Made by a program: the position numbers and the translations under genes
Shown here: positions 18,618-26,842 of the stretch, piece after piece
How the letters are laid out: each line of letters starts with the position of its first letter
Numbering within the stretch: the first letter of the stretch is position 1
The notes under the pieces: model-generated
What the model was told of the DNA's origin: nothing
The model's input: only the letters and a program-made list of their open reading frames with translations
Databases searched by the model: none
Assembly (NCBI GenBank): GCA_013001465.1
Contig: JABDMM010000078.1
Span: 1-44,946, forward strand
DNA: 44,946 nt
DNA from: Chitinophagales bacterium
Lineage (GTDB): Bacteria > Bacteroidota > Bacteroidia > Chitinophagales > JABDMM01
Direction of reading: 5' to 3'

Positions 18618-18724
18618 TGTATAAAATTACTAAAACTTAATCTCTAATAAAGTCTAAATAAATATATAATAACTTTTTATAGATGTTGTCGTAATAAATA
18701 CTGAATACCAGATTATTATATACG

Positions 18725-20020
18725 ATGAGATATATAATTTTTTTTGCACGAATAGTCGTGATAACCTCTCTGCTTAACTTTTCAGCTTATGCTGTATATC
18801 ATGTTATGAGCGGAGGAGAGCGATTCGGAAGTTATAGCAAACACATTCTCAGTTTTGCAACATTTCCGGGGAAGATCTATGTTGCATCTACCCAAATTGT
18901 TTTTGGTTTTCACCCATATAAGGTTGAAAAGGATGAGCAATTTCATGAGGTGAATGAATTGGATCAGGATCTGTTCACGCTTGTATCCCACTATAATTCC
19001 GATCAACAGAGTATTGTTTTTCAGTTGATCAACTTTAAGAATGAAGAGGTAATGCATGAATGGGTTTACCAGATCGATGACCCAACTATGAGCGATCAGG
19101 CTACTTGTACTCATCCCATTTTACTCGATGACTATTCATTGATCTTTGGATTGCATATAGGTGATCTGCTGAGGATCGATAGAGCGTCCAATGTGTTATG
19201 GAGAAACGATCAGTTCGCATTTCATCACTCCAAAGAACTGGATGATGAGAATTATTTGTGGGTGCCTGTTGCACATAGAGATGCATGGTTAAGTAATATG
19301 AGTATAAAGAACATGGGTGGTAAGAACCTCATGTTCAGAGACGATAGAATTGCAAAGGTTGACATCCAAAGTGGTAAGGTGATATTTGATAAGTCAGTAA
19401 CCAAGATCTTATTGGAGAATGATCATGAAAGTTTACTTTGTCAGTTCTACGAGCAAGATCTGGTTCATCTCAACGATATTCAACCCGTCTTCGAGGATGG
19501 TAAGTATTGGAAGAGGGGAGACTTGTTTATTAGCTGCAGGAATATTCACACTGTATTTCAATACCGACCGTCAACAGACAAAGTTGTTTGGCTGAAAACC
19601 GGACCCTGGATCAATCAACATGATATCGATATCATCGATTCGAATAGGATCATGGTCTTCAACAACAATTTCATCAGGCGGACCGAAGCGGCAGGAGTGA
19701 GGGGAATTGCCGCAGAAGTAAACGAAATTCAAACGAAGGAACGATTTAATCAAATTACTACATATAACTTCAAGACAAACAATGCAAAAAATATATTTGA
19801 AAATATAACTTTTCAAGAAAAAATTAGTACAACATTACAGGGAAGGTCTCAACTATTGAAAGATGGTCGGATCTTTATCGAGGAAACAAACAACGGTAAG
19901 TTCTTTGTCGCCGATAGTAACAAGATCATTTTTCGTAAACAATTTGCGCCTGTTGATCCTTCCATTGCGATGATGCCCGGTTGGGCAAGAATTTATGAAG
20001 ATTTACCAGAAAAGGAGTGA
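18725..20020 (+). CDS. Arylsulfotransferase-like membrane-anchored beta-propeller protein
   Basis: 431 residues. An N-terminal hydrophobic helix (about 4-24) is followed by a repetitive beta-strand protein with features of the arylsulfotransferase (ASST-like) family: HSKELDDENYLWVPV, WINQHDIDIIDSNRIMVFNNN, and GRSQLLKDGRIFIEETNNGKFF toward the end. In that family a His in the propeller carries the sulfate, but which His acts here cannot be fixed from sequence alone. The gene ends AAGGAGTGA, whose AAGGAG also serves as ribosome-binding site for the small gene at 20024. Together with that gene and the sulfotransferase at 20173 it forms a compact operon. Confidence 0.72.
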   Translation: MRYIIFFARIVVITSLLNFSAYAVYHVMSGGERFGSYSKHILSFATFPGKIYVASTQIVFGFHPYKVEKDEQFHEVNELDQDLFTLVSHYNSDQQSIVFQLINFKNEEVMHEWVYQIDDPTMSDQATCTHPILLDDYSLIFGLHIGDLLRIDRASNVLWRNDQFAFHHSKELDDENYLWVPVAHRDAWLSNMSIKNMGGKNLMFRDDRIAKVDIQSGKVIFDKSVTKILLENDHESLLCQFYEQDLVHLNDIQPVFEDGKYWKRGDLFISCRNIHTVFQYRPSTDKVVWLKTGPWINQHDIDIIDSNRIMVFNNNFIRRTEAAGVRGIAAEVNEIQTKERFNQITTYNFKTNNAKNIFENITFQEKISTTLQGRSQLLKDGRIFIEETNNGKFFVADSNKIIFRKQFAPVDPSIAMMPGWARIYEDLPEKE

Positions 20021-20023
20021 GTT

Positions 20024-20176
20024 ATGATTTTGTTGTATGTTGGACCCGGACTGGGGTTAGGAGCTATTTTTCTTTTTTTACTGATCTTGCTGATCATTAT
20101 AATCAGCTTTGGTCTGATCATTTGGATTCCAATCAAGAATTTTTTTAAAAGGGTTCTTAAATCTGTTAATCAATGA
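20024..20176 (+). CDS. 50-residue single-pass membrane peptide (YVGPGLG type) between two sulfotransferase-like genes
   Basis: Encodes MILLYVGPGLGLGAIF followed by one long hydrophobic helix (about 13-35) and a basic tail (IKNFFKRVLKSVNQ). An AAGGAG Shine-Dalgarno sequence, rare in this phylum, lies 8 bases before the ATG within the end of the upstream gene. Its TGA overlaps the ATG of the sulfotransferase at 20173 (ATGA), so the frame is locked between two real genes with three bases before it and a four-base overlap after it. I recall small proteins with a Y(I/V)GPG start beside sulfotransferase and surface-polysaccharide genes, but no function. A membrane scaffold or partner of the flanking enzymes is a guess. 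Confidence 0.8.
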   Translation: MILLYVGPGLGLGAIFLFLLILLIIIISFGLIIWIPIKNFFKRVLKSVNQ

Positions 20177-21585
20177 TCATACTTTTAATCAATACCATAG
20201 CCGGAGTTTTATTTACTTCTTGTCTTATCTTCTTTAGAAAGAGTTTCTATCGTTTAGTATTGCGATCTGTAAACTTATTGGATGCAGTTTTATCAAGATC
20301 CGGCAATGAAGAAGAACGCCAGAGGCTCTTGCTTTCCAATTTTGTAAAAACGATATCTTCTTATTATAAATTCTCATTCTTCTTTGGTCTTGCACTGTTC
20401 GTTGGAATACTTCCGATCATCTTACAATACAAATTTCTTGGAGTTTATCTTACGATCTCCTTTTTCGAGTCATTTCAGTTTATAATACCCTTCTCTGTTG
20501 GATCTACACTTCCATTTCTAGTTTTTAATCAGTTCTCACCAAAAAAGGATTATTCTGAGTTATCGATCCTGATCCATCGAATGATGATGGATAACTTGAA
20601 TTTTGCTCAGTTTTGGTTTTCAGTTGAGAAGTTTTTATTTATCAGAAAGAGAAGCAGGTTAGAGAAGGATTTTGTAGTCGTTAGTGGTTTGGCCAGATGT
20701 GGAACGACAGCGCTTACGAACATACTTTATCAGACAAAAGAATTTCATGCATTGACCTACCGGAATGTCCCGGGACTAATGTCTCCGGTACTTTGGAAAC
20801 TATTGAATTTTTCTTCTAAAAAACGACAGGAAAGATCACATGGTGATGGAATTATGATCGATACCAACTCTGTGGAGGCTTTAGATGAATTTTTTTGGAA
20901 GTCTACTCTTAAAGATGAATATATATCAGATGAACAATTGACTGAGCATGAAGTCTCTGATCAGCATCATTTAGATTATTTAAAATATCAATCGTTGATC
21001 AGGTCTTCAAAAAATGCGATGTCGACTTACCTGACCAAGAACAACAATTTTATGCTCCGCTATAAGTCAATACGTAAAATGAACAGCGAGTTTAAAGTGA
21101 TCCTGATGTTCCGCGATCCGGTCGATCATGCACTTTCACTTCAGAACCAACATCGGAAGCATGGATATTTGCAGGAGCAGGATCCATTTATTCTTGAATA
21201 TATGAATTGGTTGGGGCATCATGAGTTTGGTTCAGGTCAAAAATCCTTCCGTTTTCCAGGTTTACAAAAGATCAGCAGTTACGAGAAAGACAGTTTGAAC
21301 TTCTGGATGGAGCAATGGGTGAACTATTATAACTATGTGCGGCAGTTCCTGAACGATGACAATATAATATTGATGGATTACATTGATTTTTTATCTGAAC
21401 CTCATGCTGCAGTTAAATCTATAGAAGAGCATTTGAATATGATCTTTAGCAAAGGGCATGTAAGACAGTTCATCAACAGACAGCGTGAAATGGAGGAAGC
21501 TGTAGATCCGGTTCTGGCTGAAAAGGCATATTCGATATTTGCAGAGCTACAAGAGCGGAAAATCAAGCTCAGAAAAGCAGTCTGA
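20173..21585 (+). CDS. Membrane-associated sulfotransferase
   Basis: 470 residues. Two to three hydrophobic stretches lie in the first 120 residues (about 1-21, 68-86, 90-118). A sulfotransferase domain follows with the 5'-phosphosulfate loop SGLARCGTTALT (171-182) and the 3'-phosphate motif VILMFRDPVDHALS (near 315). The family moves sulfate from PAPS to hydroxyl groups of carbohydrates, lipids or proteins. The acceptor is unknown. It overlaps the 50-residue peptide gene by four bases and so is coupled to it and to the ASST-like gene. Confidence 0.83.
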   Translation: MIILLINTIAGVLFTSCLIFFRKSFYRLVLRSVNLLDAVLSRSGNEEERQRLLLSNFVKTISSYYKFSFFFGLALFVGILPIILQYKFLGVYLTISFFESFQFIIPFSVGSTLPFLVFNQFSPKKDYSELSILIHRMMMDNLNFAQFWFSVEKFLFIRKRSRLEKDFVVVSGLARCGTTALTNILYQTKEFHALTYRNVPGLMSPVLWKLLNFSSKKRQERSHGDGIMIDTNSVEALDEFFWKSTLKDEYISDEQLTEHEVSDQHHLDYLKYQSLIRSSKNAMSTYLTKNNNFMLRYKSIRKMNSEFKVILMFRDPVDHALSLQNQHRKHGYLQEQDPFILEYMNWLGHHEFGSGQKSFRFPGLQKISSYEKDSLNFWMEQWVNYYNYVRQFLNDDNIILMDYIDFLSEPHAAVKSIEEHLNMIFSKGHVRQFINRQREMEEAVDPVLAEKAYSIFAELQERKIKLRKAV

Positions 21586-21587
21586 TC

Positions 21588-22064
21588 TTATCTTGATCTA
21601 ACAAAGATCGCTACTATAGCTGTAGTAACTAATCCCATTATAGGTGTCGCAATGATTACCTGGATCAAATAGTTTTTTAGGTTGAAGTAAGCCTCTGCTT
21701 TATCTCTGGTCATCTTCTCATTTTCTACCGAGTATTCAATAATATTTTTAAAATAATCCGGGGATATCGCCATCGATGATATAACCTGTACAAGCGGACT
21801 AAAAAGCGTAACTATAAGAGTTAAGATCGCACCGCTGATGAAAGCTTGTCTATAGCTCATCACTCCATTGTAGTAGTTCTTCTTTTTATCCAGTAAAGCA
21901 AAGACATAAGCTAGCACTGCCGGTATCATGAAGAAGTTAGTAACGATAGGATGTTTATCGATCCTGACATCGTGGAAACCTCCTAAGCGCTCGAGTACCA
22001 TCCATATCATTAAAATAAAGACAAAAATGATAGCCCACTTAATCTCGATTTTGATCTTATCCAT
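21588..22064 (-). CDS. DUF4199 family membrane protein
   Basis: 158 residues with four hydrophobic segments (about 8-26, 42-58, 72-96 and 130-155). The arrangement, with KKNYYNGVMSYRQAFISGAILTL in the middle and an amphipathic segment before the last helix, matches the Bacteroidota DUF4199 pattern. No function is established. Its stop is two bases from the stop of the sulfotransferase, tail to tail. It lies 64 bases downstream of the secreted hydrolase gene and may share its transcript. Confidence 0.8.
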   Translation of the reverse strand: MDKIKIEIKWAIIFVFILMIWMVLERLGGFHDVRIDKHPIVTNFFMIPAVLAYVFALLDKKKNYYNGVMSYRQAFISGAILTLIVTLFSPLVQVISSMAISPDYFKNIIEYSVENEKMTRDKAEAYFNLKNYLIQVIIATPIMGLVTTAIVAIFVRSR

Positions 22065-22128
22065 TTTAGAAGCTTTATTCTAAAATAATAAAAAGTAAGG
22101 TTGCTTTGATAATATTGAGGTGTAGACC

Positions 22129-23874
22129 TTAATCAAGCATAAGCTTTACTGTCTCGATACTACCATTGGTAGTTTGGATCCTTACGAAGTAGATACCCGA
22201 CTGAAGTCCTTTGATCTCAATCGGGATCATTTCGGTTCCCTTCTCAACATGATAACTCTGCTGAAGTATTCCCATGAATTTACCCGAAGAATTTACAAGA
22301 CTGATTTCAAGTTCAGCATCTTCTCTCAGGTCGATCTCAATTTGGAAACTTCCGGAAGTTGGATTAGGGTGAATGATCACTCCAGCAATCGGATGCTTCG
22401 GTTTGCTTATTTGCTGTGGACTCTGGTTCGGGGGAGTTACAGTTGCCTGCGGATAATATTGAGTAGCAAAGTGATCCGGGTAAACAGAAGGGCAGTGAAA
22501 ATTTGGATTCGAGTATGTGACATTGGCAGGTGGAACGAGTGTTTGGTTTGGTAATATAGTGCTGTAGTGTGCTGGAGAACTTATTATGAAAACTTCATTC
22601 TGCTCTGTCAATTTAATTTGTTCGTAAAGGAAGTAATTCACTTTTCCAAGAATATCGATGAAGAGGTCTTTTTCCTTTTCTGAAGTAAACTTACACGCGG
22701 TCTGCATTTTAGGATAGAGCGCATGTTTCCCTCGGCAGACGGTATAAATATCTGAATGAATTCCTGCCTGGTTTGCTCTATGATGGATGCCTTCTGCACC
22801 ATAGCCAAAATAGAGTTGCATATCATCCTGAAAAGTCTGTTGAAATGAAAAAACATCATCCCATGTACCATGTACTGAAAAAATATCGGGCGAATTAGGA
22901 TTGATCATATCCAGAGAAGCGACAAATCCCCAAAAGTTCACAATAGCTTTTGCTTTTGGTGCTCCACTAATATCGGACTCAAATTGAAAATCCTGAGAGA
23001 GCGAACCTGGATTAGGGTAGCTGCTTCCACTATAAGGAAGTACAAGTGTATCCAGATATTGTTCCAGCTGTTCAGGTTGATCGAGAAGTCCAGCATGAAC
23101 AGCCTGAACTGCAGCAGCGCTTCCCCCCATTAAAACTATAGATTGAGGATTCATACTGAAAAGGCTCTTATTCTGCTTAACCAGATTCATAAGTTTTTTA
23201 GTGTCGTAGCTTGTCTTATAGATCATTTCCATATAGGCATCGAAAACCAATTGTTGACCATTAGCAGCTTTTGATAACGACTCCAAAAGATCAAAAAAGG
23301 TATAGGAGGAATTTGGATCGGTGTTTGAAACTACTTTTTCCTTAAAGTCATTAATAACTGCGGTATCTGAAGTGTAATGCGGATTCGTAATGAAATCAGA
23401 TAATTCCGAAGTAGAGTCTGTTTCAAAACCTCTCACCACAAACTTTCTGCTTTGATAAACGATGACTACAAAACCTCGTTTAGCAAAAAAGGAGGCAATA
23501 TAATCTGTTACAAATCCATAAACATTCGATGAGCTGAAACCGCTAAGAGGTGACAACAGAATTACAGGGTTGTTTAGATTATTATTTACAGGTTCAAAAA
23601 CCCTCAATCTAAGACTTTCCATATCTGAAGCTGCATTCCCTATTCTTCCAAACTTTTGTACTGTCGAATAATTCGTTACCAAATGAGTTCTGTAATTGTA
23701 AAAAGAGGTTTTGAAGTCGGGCGTTGTGCTATACGCCAAAGATTGCGAATCTATCATGCCATTCAAATAAACACCTGGTTGATAAACTTCATTTGCCTGT
23801 AAAGGGCAAGATTGCCCTTTAACATCTGAATATACGACAGACATTATGATTAGTAATATAATTACATTCTTCAT
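22129..23874 (-). CDS. Secreted alpha/beta-hydrolase-like protein with T9SS sorting domain
   Basis: 581 residues from ATG at 23874 (MKNVIILLIIMSVVYSDVKGQ), which starts a clean signal peptide; an in-frame upstream ATG at 23931 adds 19 residues without one. The body reads as an alpha/beta hydrolase: VILLSPLSGFSSSN as oxyanion region, VLMGGSAAAVQAVHAG as a likely nucleophile elbow, FSVHGTWDDVF as a possible acid region, and RGKHALYP as a possible His. The C-terminal 80 residues form a T9SS domain (IHPNPTSGS, ending VKLMLD). The motif assignment is weaker than for the other hydrolases here, and the substrate is unknown. Confidence 0.75.
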   Translation of the reverse strand: MKNVIILLIIMSVVYSDVKGQSCPLQANEVYQPGVYLNGMIDSQSLAYSTTPDFKTSFYNYRTHLVTNYSTVQKFGRIGNAASDMESLRLRVFEPVNNNLNNPVILLSPLSGFSSSNVYGFVTDYIASFFAKRGFVVIVYQSRKFVVRGFETDSTSELSDFITNPHYTSDTAVINDFKEKVVSNTDPNSSYTFFDLLESLSKAANGQQLVFDAYMEMIYKTSYDTKKLMNLVKQNKSLFSMNPQSIVLMGGSAAAVQAVHAGLLDQPEQLEQYLDTLVLPYSGSSYPNPGSLSQDFQFESDISGAPKAKAIVNFWGFVASLDMINPNSPDIFSVHGTWDDVFSFQQTFQDDMQLYFGYGAEGIHHRANQAGIHSDIYTVCRGKHALYPKMQTACKFTSEKEKDLFIDILGKVNYFLYEQIKLTEQNEVFIISSPAHYSTILPNQTLVPPANVTYSNPNFHCPSVYPDHFATQYYPQATVTPPNQSPQQISKPKHPIAGVIIHPNPTSGSFQIEIDLREDAELEISLVNSSGKFMGILQQSYHVEKGTEMIPIEIKGLQSGIYFVRIQTTNGSIETVKLMLD

Positions 23875-23928
23875 AGCTACTAATTTTACAAAAGGAGAGG
23901 CTTTAGGGTTTGATATTAGTAATATAAG

Positions 23929-23936
23929 CAAAAATA
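23929..23936 (-). promoter_or_regulatory. Possible -7 element of the secreted hydrolase gene
   Basis: Minus-strand TATTTTTG matches TAnnTTTG exactly and lies 55 bases upstream of the ATG at 23874. No TTG is seen at the expected -33 distance, so the call is tentative. Confidence 0.3.
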
Positions 23937-23992
23937 ACGAGCATTGCGCAATTTCAGGCTACTGTGAACACTTAATTATCACTCTAAAAGAT

Positions 23993-24000
23993 TAAATTTG
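23993..24000 (+). promoter_or_regulatory. Possible -7 element for the nuclease gene or a leader RNA
   Basis: TAAATTTG matches the Bacteroidota -7 consensus exactly. A transcript from about 24007 would carry the long hairpin at 24062-24108 before the ATG at 24122. No -33 TTG stands at the usual distance. Confidence 0.4.
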
Positions 24001-24061
24001 TTTAGTGCATTAAATAGTAATTCGAAGCATGGCAGACTAGCCATTCAATTTTAATAAACCC

Positions 24062-24108
24062 GTTGAAGTTGAAGGCATCGGTAACTGCGGTGCCTTCTTT
24101 TCTTCGAC
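24062..24108 (+). promoter_or_regulatory. Long two-part RNA hairpin in the leader of the secreted nuclease gene
   Basis: The inner stem pairs GAAGGCATCG (24071-24080) with CGGTGCCTTC (24088-24097), with one G-U pair and a 7-base loop. After a 2 x 4 base internal loop (TT/TTTT) the outer stem pairs GTTGAAG (24062-24068) with CTTCGAC (24102-24108), again with one G-U pair. It ends 13 bases before the ATG. It could be an attenuator, a structured 5' leader, or the end of a short separate RNA. Confidence 0.6.
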
Positions 24109-24121
24109 CTACTTTTTTCAA

Positions 24122-25282
24122 ATGCGGAAGACCCTTATAACTGTTGCATCTCTATTGATCGGTTGTGGAGTATTTTCTCAATCTATTCAGGATATCTCTT
24201 TTGGAACAGACAGCACTTTAGAAGTGATCACCTGGAATCTTGAATGGTACCCCAAAGTTGGTAACTCTACCAATTTCTATCTCACGCAGATCATTGAAGA
24301 ATTAAATGCCGATATCTATGCATTGCAGGAGATCCATGACACATCATATTTCAACAAACTCCTGAAATCACTTCCCGATTACAATGCGTTTGTTGCATAC
24401 AACGGCAATCTCAGCTTGGCTTATCTTTTTAACAAGAATACAATTCAGGTAAACGATATCTATGAGATATATTCTAATAAAGCCCGAGAGCTACCAAGAT
24501 CTCCATTGGTGATCGATTTCTGCTTTGGTGAACAGGATTTCATTGCCATCAACAATCATTTAAAGTGTTGTGGCAATGGATCGTTAAACCAAAACGACCC
24601 ATGGGATGAAGAAACGAGAAGACGAGATGCCTGTGAGTTGCTAGACAAATTTATAGACGACAACCACTTCAATACTAATGTCATCGTTCTCGGCGATTTT
24701 AACGATCTGTTGATCGATAACAGCAACCATAACGTGTTTAACATCTTCTTGAATAACGATCTGAATTACAGATTTGCAGATATGGATATAGCAGATGGTG
24801 GAAGCCAGAATTGGTCATATCCGGATTGGCCTTCCCATTTAGATCATATTTTGATCACTGATGAACTATTTGATGAGATTTCTAATCCCAATTCAATAAC
24901 GGAGACTATTCGAATTGATGATTATATGAGTGGCGGCTGGTCTACCTACGAGACCTATATTTCTGATCATCGTCCGGTTGCTGTTAAATTCAAGCTCAAT
25001 GAGTCTCCTTTATCAATTGAAGAATCAGCATTTACTAAAGAGGATCTTAAAGTTTATCCCAATCCTTCTGATGATCGTATCTCAATAGGCCATCAGCCTG
25101 CTACGCAAAAAACGAAGATCAGGATATTCAATTCTCATCAAAAATTAATCGTAGAAATATTTCCTGTTACCGGACAGAAATATTCGGAGTTAAATGCAAC
25201 AGGGTTCCCGAGAGGTATTTATTTCGTGAAAGTCTATGATAATGGAGTATTGTCTGGTGTAAGAAAGGTGGTCTTGCAATAG
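24122..25282 (+). CDS. Secreted endonuclease/exonuclease/phosphatase family protein with T9SS domain
   Basis: 386 residues. Signal peptide (1-19, ending GVFSQ), then an EEP (DNase I-like) domain: TWNLEW (Asn39), ALQEIHD (Glu70), VLGDFNDL (near 190) and ISDHRPVAV (near 281), the set of metal and catalytic residues of the family. The C-terminal 85 residues are a T9SS domain (VYPNPSDD, ending VRKVVLQ). An extracellular nuclease or phosphodiesterase that could free nucleotides or phosphate is the likeliest role; the substrate within the EEP family is not certain. It lies behind a long hairpin leader. Confidence 0.88.
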   Translation: MRKTLITVASLLIGCGVFSQSIQDISFGTDSTLEVITWNLEWYPKVGNSTNFYLTQIIEELNADIYALQEIHDTSYFNKLLKSLPDYNAFVAYNGNLSLAYLFNKNTIQVNDIYEIYSNKARELPRSPLVIDFCFGEQDFIAINNHLKCCGNGSLNQNDPWDEETRRRDACELLDKFIDDNHFNTNVIVLGDFNDLLIDNSNHNVFNIFLNNDLNYRFADMDIADGGSQNWSYPDWPSHLDHILITDELFDEISNPNSITETIRIDDYMSGGWSTYETYISDHRPVAVKFKLNESPLSIEESAFTKEDLKVYPNPSDDRISIGHQPATQKTKIRIFNSHQKLIVEIFPVTGQKYSELNATGFPRGIYFVKVYDNGVLSGVRKVVLQ

Positions 25283-25285
25283 AAG

Positions 25286-26011
25286 TTAGCGTCGATTCTT
25301 AACATAGATCAGTTTAAACCTTCCTTTCGGACTCTCTCTTTGATCGATGTCGAATTTACCTGTCGACTTAATAAGAGGTGTTAGTTTTTCAAACCCATAA
25401 TTTCTGGAGTCAAAGTTTGGTTGTTTCTTTTGGAGAAGATTACCAACGTCTCCGAGGAAAGCCCATCCGTCATCATCTGCCAGATCTGATATCGTTGCAG
25501 AGATCAATTTTATAACCTTTGGCGTGACTTTGTCGACACTACTTTTCTTTTTCTTTATCTTATTCTCTTCAGTTTCAACAGAGCGCTTTAGGATCTCAAT
25601 ATAGATAAACTTGTCACATGCGACGATAAAAGGGTCTGGTGTTTTCTTTTCACCAATACCAAATACGGTCATGCCTGCTTCTCTTAATCTTGTAGCTAAT
25701 CTTGTAAAATCACTATCGCTGGACACAAGGCAAAAACCATCCACTTTTTTAGAATACAGAACATCCATAGCATCGATGATCATCGCAGAGTCTGTTGCAT
25801 TCTTACCGCTTGTATATCCATATTGTTGAACAGGAGTGATGGCATTCTCCAACAGCACATTTTTCCACTTATTTAGACCCGGTTTTGTCCAATCGCCATA
25901 AATTCTTTTTATGGTAGGATTCCCATATTTAGCGATCTCCTCCATCATTTCTTTAACATATGCTGAAGGAATGTTGTCACCATCTATTAGTACAGCAAGT
26001 TTCAATTCCAT
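25286..26011 (-). CDS. NYN-domain (LabA/DUF88-like) RNase-like protein with OST-HTH/LOTUS domain
   Basis: 241 residues from ATG at 26011 (MELKLAVLIDGDN); the longer frame to 26056 adds a sequence unlike the family. The NYN PIN-like nuclease domain shows its acidic residues: LIDGDN (Asp10, Asp12), NATDSAMIIDAMD (Asp74) and VSSDSDF (Asp99, Asp101). The C-terminal 75 residues (KVIKLISATISDLADDDGWAFLGDVG...) match an OST-HTH/LOTUS RNA-binding domain. The family is thought to act on RNA; the target is unknown. The gene is tail to tail with the secreted nuclease gene, four bases apart. Confidence 0.88.
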   Translation of the reverse strand: MELKLAVLIDGDNIPSAYVKEMMEEIAKYGNPTIKRIYGDWTKPGLNKWKNVLLENAITPVQQYGYTSGKNATDSAMIIDAMDVLYSKKVDGFCLVSSDSDFTRLATRLREAGMTVFGIGEKKTPDPFIVACDKFIYIEILKRSVETEENKIKKKKSSVDKVTPKVIKLISATISDLADDDGWAFLGDVGNLLQKKQPNFDSRNYGFEKLTPLIKSTGKFDIDQRESPKGRFKLIYVKNRR

Positions 26012-26121
26012 ATACAATAATAGACATTTTAGCAGTCTAAAAACATTCTCATGCAAGCAGCTGTTGACAAGTCAATCCAGAAAATTTTAAGATAGCGTGA
26101 TCCAAAATCTATTTTCGTGCG

Positions 26122-26129
26122 TAGGTTTG
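26122..26129 (+). promoter_or_regulatory. Possible -7 element for the DUF4331 operon
   Basis: TAGGTTTG matches TAnnTTTG exactly and lies 37 bases before the ATG at 26167. No clear -33 TTG is seen. Confidence 0.4.
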
Positions 26130-26166
26130 ACATAATTATTAATCGCAAACAAAAAACACTAATAAA

Positions 26167-26817
26167 ATGAAAAAAATGAAATTATTTATCGGACTAGGAA
26201 TAGCGGCTTTAGCCGGTTTCCTGATCATTGCAGCAGATCACATCGATGCTCCTGCAGTTACAGGTGGATCTGCAGATATCACCGATTTTTATGCTTTTCA
26301 AGGTGAGAGTACAGATAATATTGTATTTGTAGCCAACTTGAAAGGATTAATGAGTCCAAGTGAAACAGCAAATGCAGATTTTGATGAGAATGTACTTATC
26401 GAGTTTAATATAGATAACGACGGAGACTATATTGAAGATCTGGTTATTCAGGCCATACCAAAGGATGGGAAAATGTATTTCTTTGGACCATTTATGCCAA
26501 CTTCTACCGGTCTTTCTTCTCAAGTAGCAAACATTGTAATTCCCGGTGTAGTTGATATTACACCTTATGGCTCTGCCGCGATCGTTGAAGAGAAGGAAGG
26601 CATGATGTATTTCGCCGGACCAAGAGATGATCCATTCTTTTTTGATTTTGCACGATACTCTGAAATTATTGCAGGAAACGCCAGCAGTTTCGATAATCCG
26701 GGTAGCGACACCTTTGCAGGTACGAATGTACTTTCAATTGTGGTGGAAGTACCGAAAGATCAGATCGGTGGAACTGGTGTGATCAACACATGGGTAGAAT
26801 CAAAAGTAAAAGTTTAA
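26167..26817 (+). CDS. DUF4331 family secreted protein
   Basis: 216 residues. Signal peptide (about 1-23), then the DUF4331 signature start DHIDAPAVTGGSADITDFYAF and a mid-section LIEFNIDNDGDYIEDLVIQ. The family is extracytoplasmic and without a known activity. It is about half the length of full DUF4331 proteins. The second half seems to be supplied by the next gene, 25 bases downstream. Confidence 0.85.
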   Translation: MKKMKLFIGLGIAALAGFLIIAADHIDAPAVTGGSADITDFYAFQGESTDNIVFVANLKGLMSPSETANADFDENVLIEFNIDNDGDYIEDLVIQAIPKDGKMYFFGPFMPTSTGLSSQVANIVIPGVVDITPYGSAAIVEEKEGMMYFAGPRDDPFFFDFARYSEIIAGNASSFDNPGSDTFAGTNVLSIVVEVPKDQIGGTGVINTWVESKVKV

Positions 26818-26842
26818 CAATAATCCAATAAAAAAAATAATC

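Noticed and set aside
23875-23931. Longer start for the secreted hydrolase
   Set aside because: The upstream ATG would put 19 residues ahead of a well-formed signal peptide that starts at 23874.
26027-26042. TTTTAG-CAGT-CTAAAA inverted repeat upstream of the NYN gene
   Set aside because: Short, AT-rich and not matching the feo operator when aligned; no other support.
26012-26056. Longer start for the NYN protein
   Set aside because: The NYN domain starts right after the ATG at 26011; the extra residues are unlike the family.
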